Assembly (NCBI GenBank): GCA_023014485.1
Contig: JAJOZX010000091.1
Coordinates: 311,001-375,000 of the forward strand
DNA length: 64,000 bases
Direction of reading: 5' to 3'
From: Bathynomus jamesi
Lineage: Eukaryota > Arthropoda > Malacostraca > Isopoda > Cirolanidae
Each line of letters begins with the position of its first letter. The stretch's first letter is position 1. The notes beneath the pieces were generated by a model. That model had not been told where the DNA came from. It did no database searches and was given only the letters and a program-made list of their open reading frames with translations. Both the position numbers and the translations under genes were made by a program. Positions 21,380-32,934 of this stretch are shown in pieces.

Positions 21380-21535
21380 TAAACGAGGTGAAGCTGCGTG
21401 GTGACTACGTCACAACACCGCTTCCCGTTAGATCAGAGAAGTTAAGCGACATTGGGTCTGTTCAGTAGCTGGATGAATGAAAATGAATGAATGAATACCA
21501 TGGTTCGGACCCCTTCCGTCTTATAATTCCCCCCT
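21380..21535 (+). mobile_element. 5S-rRNA-derived SINE, copy 1 (damaged tail)
   Basis: Contains AGAAGTTAAGCGACATTGGG and CAGTAGCTGGATG, matching the internal control region of eukaryotic 5S rRNA. The downstream tail is reduced to CATGGTTCGGACCCCTTCCG, missing the middle of the tail seen in copies 2 and 3. A (GAAT)n-like insert follows GGATG. Confidence 0.78.
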
Positions 21536-21660
21536 TTGTTTGTTAGGATGAAAACTGTTATACATTTAATGAGACCAACTTAAATGAGGAGCCATAAAGA
21601 AACTTCTTTATTGATTGTTTTATTGATTGTCGTAATTCTCCTACATACGAGCAGATTAAT

Positions 21661-21826
21661 CGAGGCCCATGGTGTAGTGGATAGCATATCTGACTGGCAA
21701 TCGGAAGATCCCGGGTTCGATTCCCGGGTGGTTACCTCATTTTTCATTTGTTCGTTCTCCCTCCTCATCTTGTGCGGAACGTTCTTCTATACAAGCGTCG
21801 TTCTTTACATATATATATATATATAT
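21661..21826 (+). mobile_element. tRNA-derived SINE, most complete copy
   Basis: Head of about 75 bases with a clear A box (GGTGTAGTGGATAGC) and B box (GGGTTCGATTCCC). An anticodon-like loop CTGGCAA with a 5-bp stem gives GGC, but the acceptor stem pairs only over four outer positions. Tail of about 75 bases ends TCGTTCTTTACA and runs into (TA)n. The same tail occurs at 3118-3308 and 22784-22915. It would be transcribed by RNA polymerase III through its internal boxes. Confidence 0.85.
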
Positions 21827-22733
21827 ATGGTATATCACATTGATCATAAAATTTCATGTGTCAAATAAGTTCGTTATAATGAACATATTTTTCGTTCGTA
21901 TAGCCTAATTAAAAACTTAATTTTTTTTCACATCTCTGTGCTGCTTGCCGATTTTCAGTATCATGCCGTTAACACAGAGTGCTTGTTGACCACACATCCC
22001 ACGAATCATTTCGTCCCTAATCTGACATCGTAAACTTTACAGTTCTAAAACAAACGTATATTTTATAAAATACGTTGTTACTTCGTCGTTTTGGCCGCCC
22101 TCGTGTCAAGGTCACCCCTGGAAACAGGTGGCCTGTTCTTGCTAATCCGTCAGCCCTCGTGCCAAGGCCGCCCCCACTTAAGCAGCCGCCCACGAAACTC
22201 TGTGAAACTCGAGTGGCACTACCTCGCCCACAAAGTTATTGTGCTCCTACAGTGACTTATTGTGAAATTTATCGAATAATGATTATGAGTTAATTCCGAC
22301 ACTGTTTACCGAACGCGTTTGTTTCTCCATATCTTTATGAAGAATATCCTATAACTATTACTCGTGGACCAACAGAAAAGAGTGAAAAAAATAACGTCCA
22401 CTTCATATCACCAAACTGTTCCATTTTATGTCATTTTAACTGTGCAACTATTCCACTTGATTGCAACTAATTTGTTGTTCTGTATTCATCACTTCAATGC
22501 ATTTAATTTAAGGAAACATTAAGGAATACGCAGTGTTTTGTTCCATCCTGAACTATACGCATAAATAAGAAAGGTGAGAAACGGTGATCCGCTTTATTCG
22601 ATGAGGTAACTCTTGCAAATTACACACACCACGTTTTCTGGAACAACCGAACTGATTGGGATCATCAAGAATTTTTCTGAGACCTTAGCGACGACCATCC
22701 CCTGTAAATATCGTGCGGCAGGTAAAGCTCACG

Positions 22734-22735
<2 letters not shown>
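21827..22735. other. No recognised gene; a GC-rich segment with an open frame
   Basis: The 22075-22293 stretch is GC-rich and encodes a proline-rich frame (PSALVPRPPPLKQPPTK) that I do not recognise; it could be a decayed retrotransposon or untranslated region. The rest is AT-rich. Confidence 0.3.
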
Positions 22736-22789
<54 letters not shown>

Positions 22790-22948
22790 AACGACGCTTG
22801 TGTAGAAGAACGTTCCGCACAAGATGAGGAGGGAGAACGAACAAATGAAAAAATGAGGTAACCACCCCTCATCTTGTGCGGAACGTTCTTCTACGCAAGC
22901 GTCGTTCTTTACATTAATTATTTATACTATGTGTTGTTTGCAGTTAAA

Positions 22949-23007
<59 letters not shown>
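22736..23007. mobile_element. Second head-to-head SINE pair between (TA)n tracts
   Basis: (TA)n 22736-22786, reverse SINE tail 22784-22863, forward SINE tail 22866-22950, (TA)n 22952-23007. The two copies meet at GGTAACCACCCCTCATC, so both lack the tRNA-like head. The forward tail extends past TCGTTCTTTACA to a TTTGCAGTTAAAATGTATA end, which is also present in reverse at 3089-3118. The pair can form a long hairpin. Confidence 0.8.
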
Positions 23008-23008
<1 letters not shown>

Positions 23009-24354
23009 TCGGACGGCCTTGAGCTTAGTAACTTGGTGTTTTTGCGTGTTGAGATTTAACTGTAAATTTATAATATTCTTTTCTCTCTCTCCGGTTAAAA
23101 TGTTAACGTTACTCCCCCCCCCCCTCGCATTACCTCGTTCAACTAAGTGTTTTCGGTATAAATAAAGTTAGTAAAGTGTAATGAAGCGTATAAATTAACC
23201 CCCTGGTCTCCCTTGCATTGTTTGAAAGTGTAAAAATGGCTCAACCGCCAGCCGCGTCCGTAAAATGGACACAGAGAAGGCAAGCGATAATATATATATA
23301 TAAGTTGTGCGGACCACTTTCCGCACGATGGTTATGATAGTGTAGTACTTTGTACGAGAGAGAATCCTGGTGTGGTCCTCATTGGATGGGCACGGCCTTG
23401 GCTGGAAAACAGAGAAATATGATAGGACACGAAAATTAATCAAAAATCAATTCTATAAGTGGGACTGAAGGAAACAAAGTATTTCCGTACGAGTCTTGTT
23501 TAATTCTTCGGGACGTTTTATTGAAAAATTTTCTACAGAAAGAGGCACAGAAGAGGAAAAATTTACAGCCCCGAATCTTTACTGCTGATAACCAAATCTT
23601 AGTCAAGAATTGAAAGGAGGAGTAGGTAATTTGACCTCCTTGGTCAAGGGGTAAGGCAAGAATAATTTAATTTACGATACAAAGAAATAAATAAGTCTAA
23701 ATTTTGGGGGGGAGGTGCAGTTTGAAGGTTGAGTTCCGCCCTTCTTAGAGAATCCACAAATTGTTTCATCTTAAAAATAAAAAAAATGAAAATAACAAAA
23801 TAATAATTATTTACCGATTAATCATCTCTGGGTGGCGACCTAATGTCGGGGGTTGTACATTGTTTTGAAGTACATTAAGTACATACTAAGTACTGAATCT
23901 TAATAAACATTTGACAGCGTGTCTCGCATTTATATAGTTTAAAATTTATATAATTTAGGATTCGTTCTTATATAATTTATGGTAATTTTGACTGAACAAT
24001 TTTATACATTAGTTAACTATGATTACTATTTTATTATAAGACCCAATTAGGTCAAATATTTTTAGAAAATTACTATCTATCATAGTTTGAGAGCCTAAGT
24101 AGCCAGTAACGACGTAACCGGAAGAAGGATAACAATGTACTTTCCAGTGAAATTACACGGACATTTATGGTAACATAACACTGGAGTAACTTTGGAATTT
24201 GAATAACAGTTAAGTAGACATAATAAGTACGACTCATGAGAATATGGCTAACTATGTGACGTAAACAGATAACAAACAAGTGACCTAGCATGGTAACAGT
24301 GTATTATAATATAACATAACATCTTAATGTTATGATTTTCTAGCAGAAGCGAGA
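23008..24354. other. No clear gene; possible LTR-element 5' fragment
   Basis: At 23130-23285 a TATAAATAAAG-like segment is followed by CCCCTGGTCTCCCTTGCATT and then ATGGCTCAACCGCCAGCCGC, an ORF start (MAQPPAASVKWTQRRQA) that ends in a TA tract. The layout resembles the end of an LTR, a short leader and a gag start, but there is no second LTR or further coding. The remainder is AT-rich. Confidence 0.25.
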
Positions 24355-24937
<583 letters not shown>

Positions 24938-25123
24938 TTTTAAGACATTCCAATGAAATATGTTTAGTTGGCGAGCTGATATAGCTAAAATAGCGTTGGT
25001 GCTCAGAAAGCTGAATTTTGATATTTACGTCAGCAGCAACGAGAACCTTGCGAAAGAGCAGGGGTCAACGCCTCGAGAATAATTGGTCGAACAGTGCAAT
25101 AGTTATAAATATGACCAGAATTA

Positions 25124-26519
25124 TAGTGGCGCTCATAAGTATTCGTACAGAAAAATAGTTCAGTCCTATTCGTCCTTATCTTTTGTACTCTGCACAGGAT
25201 AGTTATGAAAAGTTTAACGTTCGTTTGGAAAAAATTTAACAAATAAAAAAGCTTAACTCTAACATACATTGTAAAACATTAAATAATTTGAGGAAAATAA
25301 AATAAAAGAAGTGTTGAAATGCAAAATTTTTTATACATTTACTTGCAAATTATTTAATACTTTGTGTATCCACATTTCTTTGAATGACCAAGGATTCGTT
25401 TTGGGTATTTTTCTATAAGGTTTCGACAAATCTCAATAGGGATTTTAGCCCATTCATCTAAAGAAAATTGTTGCAATTTATTCACATTTGAAGGGTTTCT
25501 CTTGGACAGCTTTTTTCAAATCAAACTATAAATTCTCGATTAAATTGAGATCCGAGCTTTGACTGGGCCACTTGGGAAGCTTGACAGCCTTTTGTTGAAG
25601 CAATTTTTTCTTCGAATGCGGTATTTGATTTTCGCTAAACATAGCGTTGTTTGTTGTTCTCGAATAAGTCAATTTTGGTCTCTTCCGTCCGGGGAACTTT
25701 CTTTCAGAAGAATGTAAATCCATCATTTTCATGATCCTTGTCGTACTTCAAATGAGCTTCTTTGTGCGCTTTTCGTAGCAAAAGTTTTCTTTGTGCAACT
25801 CTTCCATGCAGACTATTCTTCCTCAATGTACGACGTACGGGAGAGGGATGGACATCCATCTTAGACTTAATGTTTGCAAATATCACCTGCAGTCACTCGT
25901 GGATCCGCAGCAGCCATTCTTTCAATCCATGTAGCTGTACGTTCTGAAATCTAGCAAGGTCGTCCACACCTTGGTAGAGTTTTGATTGTTCCAAAGCCTT
26001 TCCATTTCTTTATAACTTCAGCAACCGTCGTAAATGAAATTCAAAGTTCTCCTATCTTCCTGTAACTTTTTCTAGACTCGTGTACAGCAATAACAGATCT
26101 TTTAAGATCTGTAGACGGCTCTTTATCACGACGACCCATTGTTTACTAATGGCTTGTACAGTCATCCTACTTTCATGAAGATTCACAGAGAAAATTCTAG
26201 AGTTCAGAATTGCCAACAATCTGTAATCAATAAATAGCCAATTACAGATAAAAAATTTAAATTCTTCGAGCTTAAGGTAGACACACAAAGTAGGAAATGA
26301 TATTGTAAATGTAGGAAAATGTTTGCATTTTAACGTCTTTAATTTTCCTCAAATTCTTTGATGTTTTACATTATATGTTGGAGTTAAACTAATTTTTGTA
26401 CTTGTTAAATTTTTACAAACGAACGATAAACATTTCATAACTATCGTATCCATGGTACGAAAGATAAGGACGAATATAACTGAAATAATTCTCTGCACCA
26501 ATACTTATGAGCGCCACTG
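25124..26519 (-). mobile_element. Tc1-like DNA transposon
   Basis: Long inverted ends (about 55 bases) starting at the outside as AGTGGCGCTCATAAGTATT; the right end is followed by TA. At ~1.4 kb it is near the usual Tc1 length. It carries one reverse-strand transposase gene with many lesions. Confidence 0.9.
25340..26139 (-). pseudogene. Tc1-like transposase, multiple lesions
   Basis: Start ATG at 26139 (MGRRDKEPSTDLKRSVIAVH), with a stop after RKIGEL. Middle region: VRRTLRKNSLHGRVAQRK (second helix-turn-helix and linker) at 25704-25886. Late region: SKKKLLQQKAVKLPKWPSQ followed by SSDLNLIENL, the Tc1 block that normally reads SPDLNPIENLW and holds the third catalytic residue (E), at 25526-25732. 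The codons that should hold the second aspartate are scrambled by deletion. Clearly dead. Confidence 0.88.
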
Positions 26520-26612
26520 TACATGTAAGGATATTTACGTGTAGACATGGACTGATAGGTTGATAGGGTATCGGTAGGTCAAGAATAATTGAATGAAAAG
26601 AATTAATTAGGA

Positions 26613-26809
26613 TCACCTGAAGATCAGGGCCCCCAGCTTTCTTTAGTTAGCCTTATAAGGCTAACTAACGAAAATATCACGACTTAGCTCAACCAATCGT
26701 TAGATCAACTGTACGCCCTTGACGATTGGTTAGGTTAAGTCGTGATATTTTCGTTAATTAGTCTTATAAGTCTAACTAACGAAAGCTGGGGGTCCTGATC
26801 TTCAGGTGA
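26613..26809. mobile_element. Foldback element, two 88-bp arms
   Basis: Left arm 26613-26700 and right arm 26722-26809 are inverted copies with few mismatches and a 21-base centre. Each arm contains a smaller hairpin (GTTAGCCTTATAAGGCTAAC). A partial relative of the inner arm lies at 36442-36500 (CACGACTTAACCTAACCAAT). No coding content. Confidence 0.8.
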
Positions 26810-27559
26810 GCCATTAATTTAAATGGTTCCAAAGAAATTAAGTTAGAGAATAATTATTTAGAGAATAATTCACGGTATGGTTAAACCCAATAATTAATAA
26901 CTACAAGAATATACTAATTTAATATTCTTGAATTCAATCAGAAACATTACTACATGAATGAACATAGCCAAGCAACATTTATACTGCTTAACATTAGACA
27001 GGCCACAACATATAAATAATGACTTGTAGCGTGCAGATTCTAAAGATATGAGGATTTAATATTCAAGATATGAAAAAATGTAAAAGGAATTAATTTACTT
27101 TGTGACGTCATAGTCTATCACATTATACAATAAACGTAAATTCATAAAAATATGTTTAGTTTCTTAATTTGGATATAAGAGGAGATATAAAGATAAGGAT
27201 ATAAAGTCATTATAAGGAGAAATAAGAGGAAATGAGTGACAGAGAGAGAGACGATAGTAAGAGTTTACGGCCCTGGTACAAGAGTGAGCAAAACAGTAAA
27301 TAAATATTTTTTTATGCAGGAAAGAGGAGCCAAGGGCAACTGCCCACAAATATGCCCCCCTATGTAAGAAGGGGAGGGCCAAAATCAAGGTCTCCAGGGC
27401 TCATAATTCCATTTGTATAAATTTTGAAACGATTGTGTAGTGTGTAAAATGCATGTATGTGTAGTGGAGAATAAAGGGAGAAGTGTGTGTTTGAGAGCAT
27501 GCTGGACTGCTCAAAGGGTAGATGAGATACGGAAAAAGATCAGGCAAAGGAAACAGTGA
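26810..27559. other. No recognisable gene
   Basis: AT-rich DNA with a less AT-rich stretch at 27230-27410. Open frames here (27164-27388, 27401-27586) resemble nothing I know. Confidence 0.4.
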
Positions 27560-28121
27560 CAGGAGTCCCTCTATAATCATCGCCATCGACTATCGTCGTT
27601 TCGATCTATCGTCGTTCCCTATTTAACACCATTATTTCGTTAATCGTCCTCCCTCTATTAATCGTCGTCTGCCCGCGGGGCATCAGTCTTTGTTGAGCGT
27701 TCAGTGCGAGCGGTCGTCGCGCAGTTTTACTACGCAATTTACTTTGAAATATTTGATTTTTTAATTCATTTTAGTAAAATTAAGTGAAACTGGCCCCTCC
27801 TAAGAATGTACAAAGTGGTGGTAAAGGTAAAAGGCCTAGAAATGTGACCACATTGGAGATTAAACTAAAAATTATAGATGATTTTGAAAATGGAAAACGT
27901 GCTGCAGACATTGGCAGGGAGTATGGCGTACTCCATCACCAAGCCCCACCAACCCCCTTTCATGCGCAGCCAGCCACTTCATAATTTGGTAAGTACAGTA
28001 CAGCAGGTGGTCTGGAACGAATTGTCATTATCACATGTATTTCAATGACTCGTTAATCGTCGTTTCCTTAGTCGTCGTCTGTTCATGGAACCAATTAACG
28101 ACGATTATAGAGGGACTACTG
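27560..28121 (+). mobile_element. pogo/Tigger-like DNA transposon, internally deleted
   Basis: Inverted ends CAGGAGTCCCTCTATAATC and CAGTAGTCCCTCTATAATC. The right end is followed by TA; the left flank reads GA, so that copy of the TA is mutated. Subterminal segments repeat ATCGTCGT motifs. At 562 bp it keeps only the first ~60 codons of the transposase. Confidence 0.85.
27787..27984 (+). pseudogene. Tigger/CENP-B-type DNA-binding domain remnant
   Basis: KRPRNVTTLEIKLKIIDDFE followed by NGKRAADIGREYGV is the N-terminal helix-turn-helix of pogo/Tigger transposases and CENP-B/jerky-type proteins. The usual ATG appears to have become CTG (LAPPKN at about 27789). After YGV the sequence departs (LHHQAPPTPFH), which marks the internal deletion. 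DDE domain absent. Confidence 0.8.
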
Positions 28122-28123
28122 TA

Positions 28124-28126
28124 CAC

Positions 28127-28169
<43 letters not shown>
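28124..28169. repeat. (TA)n microsatellite
   Basis: TA tract between the pogo/Tigger element and the 3' end of the reverse LINE. Confidence 0.9.
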
Positions 28170-28173
<4 letters not shown>

Positions 28174-29150
28174 AATTGAATAACATTTATTAATAATAAA
28201 ATAAATACAGTGATCTTACAATTCACAATGACACAAATAATTGTGAAGCTGGATTATTTACTAATTTGGCCCTTAAGCTTTAGGCTTTACTGGGCTCTTA
28301 TTAAAAATAGAACAGGTAGTTATTATTAATTAAGGTATGTATTAATCTTAAATTATCATTATCGATATAAATGCAAGGTCATTATTGAAGTTATTATACC
28401 AATACCATGCGGAGAAGTCAATATTATATATGAGAGATAAGAACTGAACAATCACAAGTAATGGGTCTTTAATCCTAGATTACAGACGAAAAATTAATAA
28501 AGAATAGTAATGTACATTAATCCTAGATTTTTATTAGTATGCCATTATTAATCAAGATTTAAACTTTGTTTTAAACGAATTTACATTCACAATATTTTTT
28601 ATATCAGCATTTAAATCATTCCATAGTTTCAATCCAATGAAAATGGGTAGTTTTTGAGATTAAGACAATCTAAATTGAGGAATAACATGCTTTGATCTAT
28701 TTCTGGTCTGATACCAGTGGATTTCTTAATGAATTACAAAATATCTATTAGACTATTTACCCATTGTAAGTTAATGATTTTTGTTCTTACACTCGTAAAT
28801 AAAAATAAAATGTGCCAGTTTGATTACATCATCGGGCTTTAGTAGTTTTAGCTCCTTAAATAATGCACTAGAGTAATCAAAGAAATCAGCATCAGATAAT
28901 AACTTTATTGCTCGTTTTTGGATGGCAAAGATACGGTACTGTTTAAAGATAATGAACACACTGGCATGTAATTAGTTGCTAGTGTAGGATCACCCCATTT
29001 AAGAAGGGGTGTTATACAACCAATTTTTAGCATTGATGGGAATATTCTTTTGGAAATACTTTGATTGATAATTTTAGCCAAAGTTACAGATATCTTATCT
29101 TTAACAAATTTCAATATAGGTACAGGAATGTTTTGAATGTTACTTTTTGT
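28170..29150 (-). pseudogene. Third LINE type, internally deleted, with 3' UTR
   Basis: Reverse strand. 28905-29114 encodes KIINQSISKRIFPSMLKIG then CITPLLKWGDPTLATNY, the first RT blocks. 28771-28959 encodes YRIFAIQKRAIKLLSDADFF and LFKELKLLKPDDVIKLAHF, which follow the palm in several LINE clades. LWNDLNADIKNIVNVNSFK (near 28610) is the C terminus. The palm with its FADD box is missing between the first two. The 3' UTR contains AGAGCCCAGTAAAGCCTAAA and ends in ATTCAA repeats. AGGCTTTACTGGGCTCT-like sequence recurs at 52330 and 58635, so two more tails of this family exist here. Confidence 0.8.
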
Positions 29151-30453
29151 ATTTTTTTAATTTACCAGTAATATCCCGGACCTCAGTAGAGGTAGCAGGA
29201 ACGAGCGAATATGAATTTAGTGGGCTGGGTGGCTTATATAGTGATTTTTTCTGGGAAAAAAGGTACTGGAACACTCCTATAATTTTAACGAGCTTTTCCA
29301 GTAGTTACTCTATCCCACCCATGACCATCCCAATCCAAGAGAGAGTCCCTCTTTTAATTTTTTAAAAATTTGTCACGTAACAAATAAATTGTATTCAAAA
29401 GAAATTCGCAGAATCATGGCTCACATCAAAATAAAAGTGAAATGACTCGGTCTTCCCTAAACGAAAGAAAACGTAAAGCGCATTTATTGTTCCTCGTACA
29501 GAGAAATGGTTATATAATTGTAAACAATTCATTCTACTCAGAAGAAAGATACCAATTAGATATCAATGTATCAATAAGTAACCAAAATTATGAACAGAAA
29601 TATTGTAAATATTCAATAATTCTGTATTAATTGATTTATGTTAATTCTGAATTTTACCAATTCATAAAGTTAAATATCAATGTCTCAATTAACCATTGTC
29701 ATCTTTCAAAAATTCCATTGATGTTCCATTACCATTTTTTCCATTGTATTTCGAATTACTCGTATTAGGGTTAAAATTATTGAAGCAATAGACTATTTTT
29801 TGCAATACATCTTTTAGTCAGTTCCAGTAGCTATATCACAGAGAAATCTGATTAACGTTGTGTTATTCGTTCCTCAAGAAACGCAAACAGTCGTGTGTGT
29901 ATATATATATATATATTTATTTATTTATTATTATTTATTTATTTATTTATTTCCGAGATATTGTATAATTCCCTTATTATAATACTACTAATAACATTGG
30001 TAAATAAAATTTTTGTCACAAGTAAACTGTTTAGTGTTTTTTGCTTACTATTTTACGCTGAATTCAAAAATGCAATTAGAATCTTTATATCACCCATAGG
30101 TTTTGTGTGACTGATACGTATTACTGTGTTTTTTATATAGCGTATAAAGGTTTTTTAGAAAACTGCGCTTTATTTATAAGGATGACATGTTAGTATTGGA
30201 GAGAGGAAGCTAAATTGGGTGCTAGCAGGTCATTTGTAAGACAGTTGACTTGATTCCTTGGGTACGGGTTATCAGGCAAAGCGGGCTGATACATGTATCT
30301 ACATGTTCAGACATGCACCGAGTCACTGTCTGAGGCGCACTGTTTTGTCAGTTGCGTGCCAGTTGTGTGTGAGCATCACAAGTGTTACTCAATCTGTTCT
30401 GTGAAATGTGTTACATCCTGCAGTTACAGTTCTGTGTTAATTAAGCTTGCATT
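29151..30453. other. AT-rich, no recognised gene
   Basis: Includes a (TA)n/(TTTA)n tract at about 29895-29952. The 300 bases before 30454 are less AT-rich and may be the 5' region of the gene that follows; no terminal repeat was found there. Confidence 0.4.
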
Positions 30454-32132
30454 ATGCCACGAAAGTGTTTAAATCACCCAGATAGTTTCTGCTATGTGTG
30501 TGGAGAGCTAACCTTCAAATCTCAGAAACGAACCATTACTCCACTGATTAAAAAATGTTATAAGCTTTATTTTGGGTGCAAACTAGGTGACCAAGATAAG
30601 TACTGGGCCCCTCATATTTGCTGTGTGACATGTGTTAGGCTTCTAACTGGTTGGAAAAATAGTTCTCGTCACATGCCCTTCGCCGTGCCTATGGTTTGGA
30701 GAGAACCGAAAAACCATTCATCAGACTGTTATTTCTGTTTAACAAACATATCAGGGATTACTTCTAAGTCGAAACATACGGTGAAATATCCTAATTTACC
30801 GTCAGCAATGAGACCTGTTCCACGCAGTGAAGAGCTACCCGTACCGAAACCACCAGAAAATGTGACCATGGACGAAGATGACTCCGATGCTGATGAAGTT
30901 CATCCAGACCAGGTAGGAGAACAGTTTGATAGTGACCCAACATTTGAAGCAAGTGGTCCTTCCTCGGAACCTCATTTAATAACTCGGAGATCTTAATGAC
31001 CTCGTTCGTGATTTAAATTTGTCTAAAAAACTGGCTGAAATTTTAGCTTCAAGGTTGAAAGGATGGAATCTTCTCCAGCAGGGCACTTAAATATGTTTTT
31101 TCCGCAACCGCCAGGATAAATTTAAACATTTTTTCTCAAGAAAACGGTCTAGTATTTTGTAATGATGCTGCTTCTCTTATGGAGGCCCTTGGGCAGCAAC
31201 ACAATACAACGGAGTGGCGCTTGTTCATTGACTCCTCAAAACTTAGCTTGAAGGCTGTGCTTCTCCATAACGGAAATAAATAGTCATCAGTGCCTTTAGC
31301 TCATGTTGTCAACATGAAGGAGTCATATGACAATATGAAACTTCTCTTGACAAGTATTAGGTATGAGAAATATTCCTGCCATATTTGTGGGGACTTGAAA
31401 GTGATTGCTCTTTTGCTCGGCTTGCAACTTGGATATACTAAGCACTGCTGTTTCTTGTGTGAATGGGACAGTAGGAACAGAAAAAATCACTACATACAAA
31501 AGCAGTGGCCAAAACGAGAATCATTTATTCCAGGAAAGAAAAATGTGGTGAATAAGCCACTGGTTAATCCTCAACTAATTTACTTACCTCCATTGTACAT
31601 CAAACTTGGACTGATGAAAAATTTCGTCAAGGCGATGGATCAAAATGGTACGGGATTTCTGTACTTAAAGAATAAATTCCCGAGGCTAAGTGATGCTAAA
31701 ATCAAAGAAGGGATATTTGTAGGTCCTCAAATAAGGGAGTTGATAAATGATGAGCAATTTGAAGATCAGCTGAATGAAGTGGAAAGAGCTGCGTGGCAAT
31801 CATTCAAAAATATTACTAAGAATTTTTTGGGAAATCATAAGGCCGAAAACTACCATGAAATAGTGAGTGATCTTTTGAAGGCCTACAAAGCTATGTGACG
31901 TAATATGTCCCTAAAAATACATTTCTTACACTCCCACTTGGACTTCTTCCCTGAAAACCTTGGCACCGTCAGTGACGAGCATGGGGAATGCTTTCATCAA
32001 GACATTTCCAACAAGGAAAAGCTGTGCCAGGGCAAGTGGAGCCCAAGTATGCTGGCTGACTACTGCTGGAACCTCAAGAGAGATGTTCCACAGGCGAAAT
32101 ACAGCAGAAAATCAACCAATGTCACCTTTTAG
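30454..32132 (+). pseudogene. Unclassified, possibly transposase-like protein family, decayed
   Basis: The frame from 30454 (MPRKCLNHPDSFCYVCGELT) has CxxC pairs at CYVC, CCVTC and CYFC, suggesting zinc binding, then an acidic linker (MDEDDSDADE). It breaks at about 30985 and resumes as DLNDLVRDLNLSKKLAEILA. A stop at 31087-31089 and a shift follow, then LFIDSSKLSLKAVLLHNGNK (31215-31281), an in-frame TAG, PLAHVVNMKE, SCHICGDLKVIALLLG, HCCFLCEW, a long helical region with GNHKAENYHEI, an in-frame TGA at 31896, and FFPENLGTVSDEHGECFHQD to a stop at 32132. From memory, similar uncharacterised proteins recur in arthropod genomes; I cannot verify this. Candidate acidic triad: D at 31230, D at 31392, E at 31977 or 31985. 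Function unknown. Confidence 0.7.
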
Positions 32133-32168
32133 GTAAGTACAAAGGCCATGCATTAATATAGAAATATA

Positions 32169-32732
32169 CAGGGCTATTTAAAATGATTCATCCGATTTCA
32201 ACTGAGAATACTTCCGTACCTATCAACCTCGCATCAACTGGGCATACACCACATGAAAGAGGAAATCTCCGAGTTTTACAAGATCACCGCGAGAGGGCTC
32301 CAAAGTCACGCCGTGGCCTAGCCTAGCAACAAATCGCCGTTGGATTGGTCGCAGTGGGCCCCATGACTTGGTGCTCCACAGCTGGCCCCCTAGGTCGCCG
32401 GATCTTACACCGTGCGACTTCTTCCTTTGGGGGTACGTTAAGGATACTGTGTACGTGCCACCGTTGCCCACATCTTTGGATGAGCTCCGAACTCGCATTG
32501 TTACTGCCGTAGAGTCAGTGACAACGGACATGCTGGAGCGAGTATGGGAGGAATTCGACTATCGTGTCGACGTTGCTCGTGTAACTAGGGGAAGTCACAT
32601 AGAGCATTTATGAGGTGAGAGACAAAATTTGGACAGTTTTTCTTTTGGTTGATGTATCACAAATATCACTGTATTTGTAACATTAAAAACTATTCTCATT
32701 TGAAATCAGGTGATTCAGTTTGAATAGCCCTG
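32169..32732 (+). mobile_element. Tc1/mariner-superfamily element, internally deleted (family E)
   Basis: TA on both sides. Ends CAGGGCTATTTAAAATGATTC and GAATAGCCCTG with imperfect continuation. 564 bp. It lies just after the end of the unclassified gene at 32132. The 5' two thirds of the transposase are absent. Confidence 0.88.
32335..32613 (+). pseudogene. Family E transposase, C-terminal remnant
   Basis: RRWIGRSGPHD then SWPPRSPDLTPCDFFLWGYV holds the third catalytic aspartate (CDF). The rest (LDELRTRIVTAVESVTTDML, then GSHIEHL stop) is the usual C terminus. The first two aspartates are missing. Despite being open for 81 codons in one frame, it is only a fragment. Confidence 0.88.
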
Positions 32733-32934
32733 TACATTTTTTATTACTATTAGGTTCACCTACTTCAATACTTGTGACAGAAAAAAACAATTATTTTGTT
32801 GACCAGTGATAATTTGTTCTCGATTTGCTGAAAGATTTTTCCTTACTTCTCCATTCGATGCTATTTTTCACTGCATCTTTACAAAATAAATACAAAAAAA
32901 AGATTACGAAAGTTTAATTTTCTAAATGAAAACA

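Noticed and set aside
21661..21735. Functional tRNA gene (anticodon GGC)
   Set aside because: The acceptor stem pairs only in its outer four positions, a GGC anticodon is not used for cytosolic alanine in eukaryotes, and the segment continues into a tail shared by other repeats. Called a SINE.
22075..22293. Proline-rich gene
   Set aside because: One short frame without homology I recognise or any supporting context; left as an unassigned segment.
23130..23285. Confident LTR retrotransposon
   Set aside because: Only an LTR-like end and a 17-codon gag-like start; no second LTR, no protease, RT or integrase nearby.
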